Shown here piece after piece: positions 14,039 through 22,913 of a stretch of DNA of 40,112 bases. Origin of the DNA: Deltaproteobacteria bacterium (GTDB lineage Bacteria; Myxococcota_A; UBA9160; SZUA-336); the NCBI GenBank assembly GCA_004356455.1, contig SMWZ01000016.1, positions 1 through 40,112 of the forward strand, given 5' to 3'. Positions within the stretch are counted from its first letter, which is position 1; each line of letters starts with the position of its first letter. A program made the position numbers and the translations under genes. The notes beneath the pieces were generated by a model. It saw only the letters and a list, made by a program, of their open reading frames with translations. It was not told where the DNA came from and ran no database searches.

Positions 14039-15037
14039 CTAGAGCAGCTCTTCCGCCAGCAGCCGCAGCACGGCGGGATCCTGCGAGCCCACGATGATCT
14101 GCGTGACCGGAGTCTCGCGCCAGGCCGCGAGCCGCTCGCGAATGCGTTCGCGCGGACCGACCAACGAGATTTCATCGGCCAGCTCGTCGGGCACGGCCGA
14201 TATGGCCTCGGCGCGCTTGCCCGCGAGAAAGAGCTCCTGCACCTTACGCGCGGGCTCCTCGAAGCCCATGCGTACGATCAGGTTCAGGTGGAAGTTCTCG
14301 CTGGGAGCGCCCATGCCTCCGATGTAGAAGCCGAGGTTCGCCTTGATCGGCATCAGCGCCTGCGCCACATCGTCGCTCAGATTGACCGGTACGACGGTGG
14401 CGATCTCGAAGCCCTCCTTCATGCCGCGTAGAGATTCGTCGTAGATGCCGAATCGGTAGGGCGACACGAATATAGGTAGCCAGCCGTCGGCGATCTCGGT
14501 GGCCATGGCCACGTTTTTGGGGCCCTCCGCGCCCAGGTAGATTGGGATGTGCCTGCGCAGGGGGTGGACGATGAGCTTCAGCGGCTTGCCCAAGCCGGTT
14601 CCGCCCGGGTAGGGCAGCGGATAGTGAGGTCCCGGATTTTCCACCGGCGCGTCGCGGCGCAGGATCTTGCGCACGATCTCTACGTACTCACGCGTGCGCG
14701 CGAGGGGCTTGGGGAAGGGTTGGCCGTACCAACCCTCTACGACCTGGGGGCCTGAGACGCCGATGCCGAGCACCAGACGCCCCTGGCAGAGGTGATCGAT
14801 GGTGGCCATGGTCATCGCTGTGCAGGCGGGCGTACGCGCCGAGATCTGCATGACGGCGGTGCCGAGCTTGATCCTCGACGTTTGCGACCCGAACCAGCAC
14901 AGCGGCGAGAAGACGTCGGAACCGTAGGCCTCGGCGAACCAGGCCGTTTCGTATCCCAGCCGCTCGGCCTGCAATACCACCTCGAGCGGATTGGCGGGCT
15001 GCGAGCCCCAGTAACCCAAAGCCAGTCCCAGCTTCAT
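14039..15037 (-). CDS. Luciferase-like (LLM) probable F420-dependent oxidoreductase
   Basis: 332 residues from ATG at 15037. It has the TIM-barrel pattern of the luciferase-like monooxygenase superfamily: MKLGLALGYWG at the start, then AERLGYETAWFAEAYGSDVF, LGTAVMQISARTP and GRLVLGIGVSGPQVVEGWYG. This pattern is characteristic of F420-using members from actinobacteria and some proteobacterial lineages. Cofactor choice cannot be proven from sequence. It is first of a three-gene operon with PhyH and an alpha/beta hydrolase. Confidence 0.88.
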   Translation of the reverse strand: MKLGLALGYWGSQPANPLEVVLQAERLGYETAWFAEAYGSDVFSPLCWFGSQTSRIKLGTAVMQISARTPACTAMTMATIDHLCQGRLVLGIGVSGPQVVEGWYGQPFPKPLARTREYVEIVRKILRRDAPVENPGPHYPLPYPGGTGLGKPLKLIVHPLRRHIPIYLGAEGPKNVAMATEIADGWLPIFVSPYRFGIYDESLRGMKEGFEIATVVPVNLSDDVAQALMPIKANLGFYIGGMGAPSENFHLNLIVRMGFEEPARKVQELFLAGKRAEAISAVPDELADEISLVGPRERIRERLAAWRETPVTQIIVGSQDPAVLRLLAEELL

Positions 15038-15160
15038 CTCGTCCCTTCCTGCCGCCCACGATACACGATTGGCGCCAGCCCGGAAATCTCACCAGGCCTT
15101 CTGCTGCGGCCGCCAACTGCACGTCATCTCTGAGCGTGCTCGGCCTCGGCTGCTCGACTG

Positions 15161-15194
15161 ACCGGTTATCGGCGGGCAAGCCCGCCTGCCAGCA
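15161..15194. repeat. REP-like palindromic element, copy 1
   Basis: Inside the 280-base gap 15038-15317, which holds no gene. A perfect stem, GGCGGGC (15171-15177) with GCCCGCC (15180-15186), is preceded by GGTTATC and followed by TGCC-AGCAC. A second element at 28853-28885 has the same flanks with a different but still complementary stem. The two-base loop means the innermost pair probably opens. Confidence 0.6.
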
Positions 15195-15317
15195 CGGCAC
15201 ACGGCTGCGCGTGTGCCTCGGTATTGTCAAATAGGTTTCCGGTGCCTCGGCCTGGGCGCGGCCCGATATGACGCACACTTGGCGCCCTCGCTACGGCAAC
15301 CCGGTGAGATATCCGGG

Positions 15318-15806
15318 CTATGGAAACTGGAGCTTGTCGGGATCCGGCAGGTCCGCGCGCTCGTCGCTCGGCAGCTCCAGGTAGAGCTGGCGGTAGACGT
15401 GATGAGCGCGCCGCAGGATGTACGGTTCTCTCACGCCCACGCGTTCGCCGTCCCGAATGACCCGCAGCGCGCCTCGTGCGAGGTCGGGGACGGAGCCCGG
15501 ACGCGGCTCGCGGTAGCGCTCCCAGACCTCGAGCAGCGTGGCGCGCAGCTGCCCTGGGCTCTCGAAGGCCTCGGGAGCGAGCAGGATGGTGCGACGCTCG
15601 CCGATCAGCGCCACGTCCGCGCAGGCCATGCCGTCGCAAGCGGCGTAGCGGTGGTAGCGGAAGCGCACATCTGCATCGAACTCGAAGCCCTCGGCAGCCA
15701 GATCGGCCCGGGCGGACTCGACCTGAACGTCGGCTGGAAGTACCTGTAGCACGGTGCACGCGAGTGCTAACGCCAGGTACAGCGTCAGCGCGGTGCAGAC
15801 GCGCAA
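15318..15806 (-). CDS. Small exported protein of unknown function
   Basis: About 162 residues; the start is a TTG at 15806 with no clear ribosome-binding site, so it is uncertain. The first 25 residues form a hydrophobic signal sequence (TALTLYLALALACTVLQV), implying export. The mature part has a Cys pair (AACDGMACAD), possibly a disulfide, and mixed beta-rich sequence with no family I recognise. It starts 26 bases after the DEAD-box helicase stop on the same strand and may be co-transcribed with it. Confidence 0.6.
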   Translation of the reverse strand: MRVCTALTLYLALALACTVLQVLPADVQVESARADLAAEGFEFDADVRFRYHRYAACDGMACADVALIGERRTILLAPEAFESPGQLRATLLEVWERYREPRPGSVPDLARGALRVIRDGERVGVREPYILRRAHHVYRQLYLELPSDERADLPDPDKLQFP

Positions 15807-15832
15807 GACGACCGCAGTCAGGGGGCGGCGGC

Positions 15833-17251
15833 CTAGCGTCGTCGCCGTCGCCGGCGTCCCCCCGGCTTGCCCGCGGTCTCGTCCGCCGGCGCTGGATCGG
15901 CACCTGCGTCGGGCTTCTCGCGGGACCCCGGCGCGGGCCTGCGCCGCTCGTGGATGTAGGAGAAGAGGATGGCCGCCAGGTGCCGCCGTCCCTCCTCGCT
16001 CCTGATCAGCTGCTCCACCACCGGCAACAGCTCCTCCCCGCGGGCCTGCCGCTCCCGCTCGGAGAGGTGCCGCAGGTCGTGCTCTAGCTGGACCTCGAGC
16101 CGCTGGGCGACGTGCTCCGCGACCACGGCCTCGCTGGGAATCTTGCGCTCCGGGATGGTGAGCTGGTTCACCGCCTGCAGGTTGCGGAAGTTCCCGATGT
16201 CGAGCCCGGAGACCAGCGAGACAGCCGTGCCGGTCTTGCCCGCCCGGCCGGTACGGCCGGTGCGATGCAGGTACAATTCGGCCTGATCGGGTGTGCTGTA
16301 TGAAATCACGTGCGAGAGGTCGCTGATGTCGATCCCGCGCGCTGCCACATCGGTGGCCACGAGGAAGCGCAGCTCACCCGCCTTGATCCGCTTCATGACG
16401 GCCTCGCGCGCGGCCTGGGTCATCTCTCCCTGAATCATGTCCACGTCGAGATGGTTGCGCTGCAGAAATGCGCATACGAAGCGAACGTCGGCGCGCGTAT
16501 TACAAAAGATGATGGCCGAATCCGGATCCTCGTACTTCAGGAAGTTGAGCAGGATCGCGTCCTTCTGCTGAGCGGGAACGATGTAGTAGTAGTGCTCGAT
16601 CTCTTCCGGGCTGCGCACCCCACCCTCGGTGAGGGAGATGAACTCGGGCTCGTGCAGGAATACCCGTGAGAGAGAGCGCACGCGCGCCGGCATCGTCGCC
16701 GAGAAGAGGCCCGTCTGTCGTTTCTTCGGCACGTACTTCTGGATCTCGCGCATGTCTGGCCAGAAGCCCAGGCTCAAGAGCTCGTCGGCCTCGTCGAAGA
16801 TGAGAACCTTGAGTGCCCCCAGCTTCATCGTACCCGACCCGAGATGATCGAGTATGCGCCCGGGCGTACCGACGATCACGGGCACGCCGCGCTGGAGCGC
16901 ATCGAGCTGAGGACCGTAGGCCGTGCCTCCGTACACCGCCATGCTCTCGATGCCGCGTGCGCGGCCCATGATCGAGATCTCCTGCTCGATCTGGCTGGCC
17001 AGCTCACGGGTGGGTGCCAGGATCAGCACTTGAATCCCGCGCCGCTGAGGGTCGAGCTGCTCAACGATCGGCAGGCCGAAAGCCCCGGTCTTACCGCTGC
17101 CGGTGAGCGCCTGAACGATCAGATCTCGCCCCTGGCGCATGAGGGGAATCACGCGGCTCTGGACGGGCATGGGCTGGGACCAGCCCAGCTCGCGAATTCC
17201 CTGGCGAATGTCGTCCGGGAACGACTCGAAGTCCTGGAGATCTTCACTCAT
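15833..17251 (-). CDS. DEAD-box ATP-dependent RNA helicase
   Basis: 472 residues from ATG at 17251. All helicase motifs can be read: Q motif ending in Gln31, AxTGSGKT at 49-55, PTRELA near 80, DEAD at 153-156, SAT, and the C-terminal ARGID and HRTGRTGRAG. After the two RecA domains, from about residue 360, comes an RNA-binding or dimerisation stretch, then a Pro/Ala linker and a very basic RRRRRR tail. It resembles the CsdA/DbpA group in general, but I do not assign a symbol. Its start lies inside the end of thiI (eight-base overlap), so the two RNA-related genes are coupled. Confidence 0.95.
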   Translation of the reverse strand: MSEDLQDFESFPDDIRQGIRELGWSQPMPVQSRVIPLMRQGRDLIVQALTGSGKTGAFGLPIVEQLDPQRRGIQVLILAPTRELASQIEQEISIMGRARGIESMAVYGGTAYGPQLDALQRGVPVIVGTPGRILDHLGSGTMKLGALKVLIFDEADELLSLGFWPDMREIQKYVPKKRQTGLFSATMPARVRSLSRVFLHEPEFISLTEGGVRSPEEIEHYYYIVPAQQKDAILLNFLKYEDPDSAIIFCNTRADVRFVCAFLQRNHLDVDMIQGEMTQAAREAVMKRIKAGELRFLVATDVAARGIDISDLSHVISYSTPDQAELYLHRTGRTGRAGKTGTAVSLVSGLDIGNFRNLQAVNQLTIPERKIPSEAVVAEHVAQRLEVQLEHDLRHLSERERQARGEELLPVVEQLIRSEEGRRHLAAILFSYIHERRRPAPGSREKPDAGADPAPADETAGKPGGRRRRRRR

Positions 17252-18407
17252 CTAGGGGCTCGATTCTCTCCTGCTCGACCTTTGCCAGTGAGGCCTCCAC
17301 CATTCCCTTGACATCGAGCGTGCGCTCGATCGCAGCGATCACGTCGGGACGTGTCCAGGTGGCAGGTCGGCTCGGCATCAGGTAGCTGCAGCAATCCTCA
17401 TCCGGCTCGATCGAGGTCTCGAAGGTTCCAATGTGCTGGGCCAGCTCCACGATCTCGGCCTTGTCGAGGCCGACCAGCGGCCGGAGCACGGGCAGCGTAG
17501 CAACCCGGTTGATGGTGTCGAGATTTCCGAGGGTCTGGGACGAAACCTGGCCCAAACTATCCCCTGTGACGAGCGCTCGCGCCTCCTCTCGCTCGGCCAG
17601 CGCTTCGGCGATGCGGAGCATGAACCGGCGATAGAGAACGATGCGCGGATCGGAAGGGGCCTCCCTCACCAACGTCTGCTGGAGCTCGCCGAAGGGAACC
17701 GCGTAGAGATGAACCGGCCCCTGATATCGAGCCAGGTGCGCCACAAGATCGCGTACTTTCCGCTGTGAGGCCGTGCTGGTGAAGGGGTGGCTATGAAAAT
17801 GGACGTAGCTCAGCGTGCAGCCCCGCTTCAGCATCTGGTGTGCGGCGACCGGAGAGTCGATCCCGCCCGAGATGAGACTCAGGGCCTGGCCCGCCGTGCC
17901 GACCGGCAGGCCCCGGGGGCCGGGGATCCGGTCGTGTAGGAGCAAGGCCTCCCGCGAGAGCAGGTGCAGCACGATCCAGAGGTCGGGCCGGGACAGCTCG
18001 ACCCGGGCGCCCGTGCGCTGCTGGATGCGCTGGCCAAGGTGTCGCTCCAGCTCGTTGGAGGTGAACGGGAGCGTCTTCTCGACCCGTCGTACGCGCACGC
18101 CGAAGCTCTCGAAGCTGCGGCTCTTGGTGTAGCTATCAACGGCCTGCTCGATCTCAGCAAGCTCGGGTCTCGTCAGCGTCACCCGGCTGAAGTACGCCAC
18201 CCCGAAAACCTTTTCGATCCGGCGCTTAACTTCCTCGAAGTCGGTATGGTCCGGCAGCTGCACCAGGATGCGACCGAAGAGCTTGCGGATACGCGGCTCA
18301 CTCAGGGAGCGCAGGCTGCGTGCGAGGTTCGCTCGCAGCCGCTCCTCGAAACGCGGCCGATTCCGGCCTTTGAGCCCGATCTCTGCGTAATGCACTACCA
18401 CGTACAC
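17244..18407 (-). CDS. thiI: tRNA 4-thiouridine synthetase ThiI
   Basis: 387 residues from GTG at 18407. An N-terminal ferredoxin-like/THUMP region opens with YAEIGLKGRNR. The PP-loop adenylation domain has SGGIDSP at 180-186. The EDCC motif near residue 342 supplies the catalytic Cys. There is no C-terminal rhodanese domain, so sulfur must come from a separate carrier. It makes s4U in tRNA and may contribute to thiamine synthesis. Eight-base overlap with the downstream helicase; 30 bases downstream of mutM. Confidence 0.94.
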   Translation of the reverse strand: MYVVVHYAEIGLKGRNRPRFEERLRANLARSLRSLSEPRIRKLFGRILVQLPDHTDFEEVKRRIEKVFGVAYFSRVTLTRPELAEIEQAVDSYTKSRSFESFGVRVRRVEKTLPFTSNELERHLGQRIQQRTGARVELSRPDLWIVLHLLSREALLLHDRIPGPRGLPVGTAGQALSLISGGIDSPVAAHQMLKRGCTLSYVHFHSHPFTSTASQRKVRDLVAHLARYQGPVHLYAVPFGELQQTLVREAPSDPRIVLYRRFMLRIAEALAEREEARALVTGDSLGQVSSQTLGNLDTINRVATLPVLRPLVGLDKAEIVELAQHIGTFETSIEPDEDCCSYLMPSRPATWTRPDVIAAIERTLDVKGMVEASLAKVEQERIEPLDE

Positions 18408-18437
18408 GGCGACAGGCAGTATAGGACTGGGCGGGAG

Positions 18438-19313
18438 CTATTTCTGGCAGCGCGGGCAGAAATGCGTGCTGCGCTGGCCGAGCAGCAGGCGCCGGATCAG
18501 CCCACCGCAGCGCGGGCAGGGCTCGCCTGTGCGGCCATACACGTGCCGCTCGTCCTGATAAAGGCCGTCGCTTCCGTCCGGCGCGATGAAGTCGCTGATG
18601 CTGCATCCTCCGCTCTCGATCGAGCGCAGCAAGACCCGCTGGAGCGAGCCCACCAGCTTCTCGCAGCGGCGTCGGGTCAGGCTGGATGCACGCCGGGTGG
18701 GCCGGATGCCGGCCAGAAAGAGACCCTCGTCCGCGTAGATGTTGCCGATGCCCGCGATCACCGACTGCTGGAGCAGCACGTTCTTGATCGCCGCCTTCCG
18801 CCTCCGAGTCAGCCGGAAGAGCTGCTCTCCCGACGCCTCGAGGGCATCCACACCGAGCCTATCCAGGCGCGGATCGCTCTGACCTCGCTCTAAGAGCCGG
18901 ACCTTGCCGAACTTTCGAACGTCTCGGAAGAAAACCTTGGGTCCACGATCCGCGAAGCCGAGGCTCAGATGCGTGTGCTGGTCGGGCTTGAAACACAGCT
19001 GCTCCCCGGGGCTCAGGGAGGAGCGCTGCGAGGCCGAAAGCAGCCGCACGCTGGTCGCGTGCTGGGAGAAAAGCTGGCCCGTCATGCCGAGGTGCAGCAT
19101 TAATCGCTTCCCATCATCGAGCTCTAGCAGCAGGTATTTTCCCCGGCGCTCGAGCTCCACGGTGTAGCGGCCCAGCAGATTACGCTTGAGCGCGGCGGGC
19201 CTGGTCAGGAAGAAATAGCTGTCTCGGGTCGTCCGGACAGAGGAGATTCGCCGATCGATGAGCAGGGGCTCTATCCGACGGCGTGTCACCTCCACCTCGG
19301 GCAGCTCTGGCAT
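18438..19313 (-). CDS. mutM: Formamidopyrimidine-DNA glycosylase
   Basis: 291 residues from ATG at 19313. It removes oxidised purines such as 8-oxoG and nicks the site. The mature N-terminus PELPEVE provides the catalytic Pro2 and Glu3. The helix-two-turn-helix (NVLLQQSVIAGIGNIYADE) and the C-terminal zinc finger CPRCGG...HFCPRCQK are intact. It diverges from the PafA/Dop-like gene with only 50 bases between the two start codons. It heads the mutM-thiI-helicase run. Confidence 0.96.
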   Translation of the reverse strand: MPELPEVEVTRRRIEPLLIDRRISSVRTTRDSYFFLTRPAALKRNLLGRYTVELERRGKYLLLELDDGKRLMLHLGMTGQLFSQHATSVRLLSASQRSSLSPGEQLCFKPDQHTHLSLGFADRGPKVFFRDVRKFGKVRLLERGQSDPRLDRLGVDALEASGEQLFRLTRRRKAAIKNVLLQQSVIAGIGNIYADEGLFLAGIRPTRRASSLTRRRCEKLVGSLQRVLLRSIESGGCSISDFIAPDGSDGLYQDERHVYGRTGEPCPRCGGLIRRLLLGQRSTHFCPRCQK

Positions 19314-19363
19314 TTGGATTCTTCCTGGTGAATACGGGGCTCGCGGGGCAGAATATACACCGC

Positions 19364-21142
19364 ATGAAGGACCGAGTCCTCGGGATCGAGACGGAGTATG
19401 CGGTCATCTACCACCCCGGGCGCGGGGATCGTGAGAAGCCGAGTCAGCTTGCTCTGTACCGTCGCTTTGAGACCGCCCTGCGGGGGCGGGTGCGCAGCCT
19501 CCCCAATGCCTTCTCGCCCCTGCGCGGGAAGGTCGGCCGCTTCCTCGAGAACGGGGCTACGTTTCACTACGAGGCGACCGCCGAGGAATACGAGGATGGC
19601 CTGATCGAGATGGCCAGCCCTGAGTGTCGGGACCCCTACACCTTGATCCGATTCGAGCGCGCCAAGGACGAGTTGGTCGAAGAGCTAGCCGATGAGGTGA
19701 ACGAGGAGCTCGAGCTGGCTGGATACAGTGGTCGGGTACGCATCGGCAAGAACAATGTCGATAGCGAGGGTCACACCTTCGGCTCGCACGAGAGCTACTG
19801 GGTGGAGGACCCGCTTTCCACCGCCATGAAATTGCTGGTGATTCCGCTCTGGGTCGCGCTGTGGGCGGTTTCGCTGCCCGTGCTGGCTTTCGTGCTGGGG
19901 GTTCAGCTGGCCCTGATTCTGGCCTTGCTGATCTTCGTGCTTGCCCTGCTCGGCTGCGGCATGCTGCTGGCGGCCGTACGCCGCTCCGCCGCGCAGCCGC
20001 TCTTTCGTTGGATCGAGCGCCAGGCCGAGCGCCTGGAGTCGCATCCGGGCGCGATCACCGGGCGCGTACAACGTCTGGTTGCCCCGATCTACCCGCTAAT
20101 GCGTTTGCACTCCGTGCTCTACAACCGCTTTTACTATCGCCGCTTCCGTACCTATCTGACGGCCTTCCTCGTCACACGCATTGCCTACTCGGGCGCGGGC
20201 GCGGTCGCGTTCGACGGCGGTCCCCTGTTCCGGCTTGCGCAGCGCCCGCCTTTCCTGCGCAGCCTGGCCCGGATCTTTCCCGGCGGAGAGGATCGACCCG
20301 TCTACGAGACGCGCGATCTCTTCTTTCGTCCCTGGAGCGTGCTGCGGTCCCGGCGTCGGCTGCATCTGCTGGTGGGCGACGCCAACCTGTGTGAATGGGC
20401 CCAGGTGCTGCGGGTGGGCGCTACGGCTCTGGTGCTGGAGGGGATCGAATCGAAGGTCGAGTGGGAGTGGCCCGTTCTGATCGATCCGCTGGCGGCGCTT
20501 CAGCGCGTGAACCGGGATCCGAAGCTCAGCGAAGAGTTAGAGCTCGAGGACGGCTCGCGGGCAACTGCGCTCGAGATCCAGCGTCGCTACCTCGATGGGG
20601 TACGCAGAGTGCTGGCTGAAACCGGCTCGCCGCTTGCGGTGTGGAAGGCTCGCGTGCTGCGGGACTGGGAGGAGACGCTGCACCTGCTGGAGCACGAGCC
20701 GGAGGCTCTGGCTGATCGCCTCGACTGGGTGGCGAAGCGACGCCTGCTGTACCAGGAGGTTCCGGATCAACGCGACCGGGAGGCGCTTCGACAGAGAGGG
20801 GCCGAGGTCATGCGGGAGGGAGGGGCGCATACTTCGGCCGACCGCCGACTCAGGGACCTGGCCTTTCGTGCCCGGCGTCTGGATCTGCGTTACCACGAGA
20901 TCGGGCCCAAAGGCGGCTACCGACGCCTGGAGCTGGCGGGCGCGGTACGGCGTCTCTCCGATGCGGCGGGCGTAGCCCGGGCTCGCACCGAGCCCCCCGA
21001 CGATACGCGTGCATGGGCGCGCGGTCAGGCCATTAAGTGGGCTCAAACGCATGCGCTCTCGGGTGGGGCCGCCTGGCACCGGGTCCGGCTGGGCAAGTTC
21101 AGCTGGCGCTGGTTCACCGACCCCCTCGATCCTCAACGTTGA
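19364..21142 (+). CDS. PafA/Dop-family (Pup ligase/deamidase-like) protein with membrane insertion
   Basis: 592 residues from ATG at 19364. Family landmarks run the full length: LGIETEYAV (6-14), FLENGATFHYE (60-70), GSHESYWV (140-147), FLVTRIAYSGAGAVA (268-282), LLVGDANLCEWA (335-346), TALVLEGIE (354-362), TALEIQRRYL (401-410), DRLDWVAKRRLL (451-462), LRYHEIGP (508-515) and PPDDTRAWARG (544-554). These belong to the glutamine-synthetase-like fold that ligates or removes the ubiquitin-like Pup. Between 148 and 262, where canonical enzymes run almost straight on, lies an extra block with two strongly hydrophobic segments (about 155-178 and 179-204) and a basic amphipathic stretch. That would anchor the enzyme in the membrane. 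No Pup, proteasome or ARC gene is in the window. Confidence 0.88.
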   Translation: MKDRVLGIETEYAVIYHPGRGDREKPSQLALYRRFETALRGRVRSLPNAFSPLRGKVGRFLENGATFHYEATAEEYEDGLIEMASPECRDPYTLIRFERAKDELVEELADEVNEELELAGYSGRVRIGKNNVDSEGHTFGSHESYWVEDPLSTAMKLLVIPLWVALWAVSLPVLAFVLGVQLALILALLIFVLALLGCGMLLAAVRRSAAQPLFRWIERQAERLESHPGAITGRVQRLVAPIYPLMRLHSVLYNRFYYRRFRTYLTAFLVTRIAYSGAGAVAFDGGPLFRLAQRPPFLRSLARIFPGGEDRPVYETRDLFFRPWSVLRSRRRLHLLVGDANLCEWAQVLRVGATALVLEGIESKVEWEWPVLIDPLAALQRVNRDPKLSEELELEDGSRATALEIQRRYLDGVRRVLAETGSPLAVWKARVLRDWEETLHLLEHEPEALADRLDWVAKRRLLYQEVPDQRDREALRQRGAEVMREGGAHTSADRRLRDLAFRARRLDLRYHEIGPKGGYRRLELAGAVRRLSDAAGVARARTEPPDDTRAWARGQAIKWAQTHALSGGAAWHRVRLGKFSWRWFTDPLDPQR

Positions 21143-21165
21143 GTGATTTGCTAGGTTTCGGAGCG

Positions 21166-21453
21166 ATGCGTATCAACGCCGATACGGTTCTCCGGCTCGC
21201 CGATCTCGCTCGCCTGAGTCTCTCCGCCGACGAGGTGGAGCGCATGCGGCGCGACCTGGAAGCGATGCTGGACTACGTGGAGAAACTTTCGGAGATCGAT
21301 ACGTCGGACGTAGCAGCGACCGCGCACGTGCTCGACATCGCAACGCCGTTTCGTGCCGACCGTGTAGCGGATCTCTTGCCAGTGGCTGAGGCGGTAAGAA
21401 ACGCGCCTCAACACGACGACTCGTCGATAATCGTACCCAAGGTGATCGAGTGA
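21166..21453 (+). CDS. gatC: Asp/Glu-tRNA amidotransferase subunit C
   Basis: 95 residues from ATG at 21166. GatC stabilises the GatCAB amidotransferase that makes Gln-tRNA and Asn-tRNA from mischarged tRNA. It has the usual features: RLADLARLSLSADE near the start, then a long helix with LEAMLDYVEKLSEIDT, then the TPFRADRV stretch. It begins 23 bases after the PafA/Dop-like gene, so the two are probably one transcript. Its TGA overlaps the GTG start of gatA (GTGA at 21450-21453). Confidence 0.93.
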   Translation: MRINADTVLRLADLARLSLSADEVERMRRDLEAMLDYVEKLSEIDTSDVAATAHVLDIATPFRADRVADLLPVAEAVRNAPQHDDSSIIVPKVIE

Positions 21454-22913
21454 GCACGCTCGTCTCGCGGTCCTTGTGCGAGCTGGCCCAGCTCGTGAAC
21501 GCGGGCAAGGCGAGCTGCCGCGAGGTGACGGAGGCTTTCCTCGATCGCTCCGACCAGCTTGAGGGGCGGCTGGGTGCGTTCGTATCGCTGCGAAGAGAAG
21601 AAGCCCTGCGCGAGGCCGAAGACGCGGATCGCCTGCGCGCGCGGGGTGAAGTCCGGAGTCGCTGGCATGGTCTACCTCTGGCTGTGAAGGAGATCCTGGT
21701 GAGCCCGAATCTCGAGACCACGTGTGGCTCGCGGATTCTGCGTGGCTTCCGCGCGCCTTACGAAGCTACGGTGCTCGGGCGCGTGCGTGAGGCGGGTATG
21801 GTGGTGATCGGGACCACCAACATGGACGAGTTCGCGATGGGCTCCTCCTGCGAAAACTCCGCGCACGGAGTCACGGCAAACCCCTGGGATCTCTCGCGTG
21901 TGCCGGGCGGGTCGAGCGGCGGGAGCGCCGCGGCGGTTGCCGCGCGCGAGGTCCCGGTGGCTCTGGGTACGGATACCGGCGGATCCATCCGCCAGCCCGC
22001 GGCGCTGTGTGGTGTGGTGGGTCTCAAGCCGACCTATGGGCGCGTATCCCGTTACGGCCTGGTGGCTTTCGCCAGCTCGCTCGATCAGGTGGGTCCGATC
22101 GCGCGCACGGTAGAGGATGCGGCAAGCCTGCTGGGCGTAATCGCCGGGCACGACCCCCGCGATTCGACTTCCATGGATGTGGGCGTTCCGGATTACGCAG
22201 CCGCGCTGGACGATCCTCCCACGGGGCTGCGGGTGGGCATCCCGCGCGAGTTCGTGGCCGAGGACGGTGCCGATCCTGAGGTGCTGGAGCGGATGCATGA
22301 CGCGGTGCGGGTGCTGGAGGCGAAGGGCGCCAAGACCGTGGAGGTGTCGCTGCCACACACGCCCTACGGGGTCGCTGCCTACTATCTCATCTGCACCGCC
22401 GAAGCGTCATCCAACCTTTCACGCTACGATGGCGTGAAGTACGGCTTTCGCTCCGAGGCGGCGACACTCGACGAAATGTACAAGCGCTCTCGCTCCGAGG
22501 GCTTCGGTGCCGAGGTCAAGCGACGCATCCTGCTGGGCACCTTCGTGCTGTCCGCGGGCTACTACGACGCGTACTATCGCAAGGCACAGCAGGTGCGTAC
22601 GCTGATCCGGCAGGACTTTCAGCGCGCGTTCGAAAACTGCGACGTCATCGCCACGCCGACCTCGCCCGGCCCCGCGTGGCCACTCGGGGAACGGGTCAAC
22701 GATCCCCTCAAGATGTACCTCTCCGACGTCTTCACCGTTACCGTGAACCTGGCCGGCCTGCCGGCGCTGTCGGTGCCCTGCGGCTTCACGAGCGCAGGCC
22801 TTCCGCTCGGTCTGCAGCTGATCGCACCGCCCCTGGAGGAGCCGCGCCTGCTGGCGGTTGGCCACACCTACCAGCGCGAGACGGACTGGCACCAGGCAGC
22901 GCCCGAGCTATGA
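21450..22913 (+). CDS. gatA: Asp/Glu-tRNA amidotransferase subunit A
   Basis: 487 residues from GTG at 21450. This is the amidase subunit that releases ammonia from glutamine. The Ser-cisSer-Lys triad is complete: Lys80 in LAVKEIL, Ser155 in PGGSSGGSA and Ser179 in GTDTGGSIRQPA. Length is normal. gatB, which activates the tRNA-bound acid, is not next to it; an AsmA-like gene follows 10 bases later, so gatB must be elsewhere in the genome. Confidence 0.96.
   Translation: MSTLVSRSLCELAQLVNAGKASCREVTEAFLDRSDQLEGRLGAFVSLRREEALREAEDADRLRARGEVRSRWHGLPLAVKEILVSPNLETTCGSRILRGFRAPYEATVLGRVREAGMVVIGTTNMDEFAMGSSCENSAHGVTANPWDLSRVPGGSSGGSAAAVAAREVPVALGTDTGGSIRQPAALCGVVGLKPTYGRVSRYGLVAFASSLDQVGPIARTVEDAASLLGVIAGHDPRDSTSMDVGVPDYAAALDDPPTGLRVGIPREFVAEDGADPEVLERMHDAVRVLEAKGAKTVEVSLPHTPYGVAAYYLICTAEASSNLSRYDGVKYGFRSEAATLDEMYKRSRSEGFGAEVKRRILLGTFVLSAGYYDAYYRKAQQVRTLIRQDFQRAFENCDVIATPTSPGPAWPLGERVNDPLKMYLSDVFTVTVNLAGLPALSVPCGFTSAGLPLGLQLIAPPLEEPRLLAVGHTYQRETDWHQAAPEL

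Noticed and set aside
19283-19363. Extended start of the PafA/Dop-like gene inside mutM
   Set aside because: The first 27 codons are antisense to the mutM start, and the family begins with a short lead into GIETEY, which fits ATG 19364.
19314-21165. Hidden Pup or UBact-like peptide beside the PafA/Dop-like gene
   Set aside because: I looked for a short frame ending in GGQ, GGE or similar in the flanking gaps and saw none; the gaps are only 50 and 23 bases.
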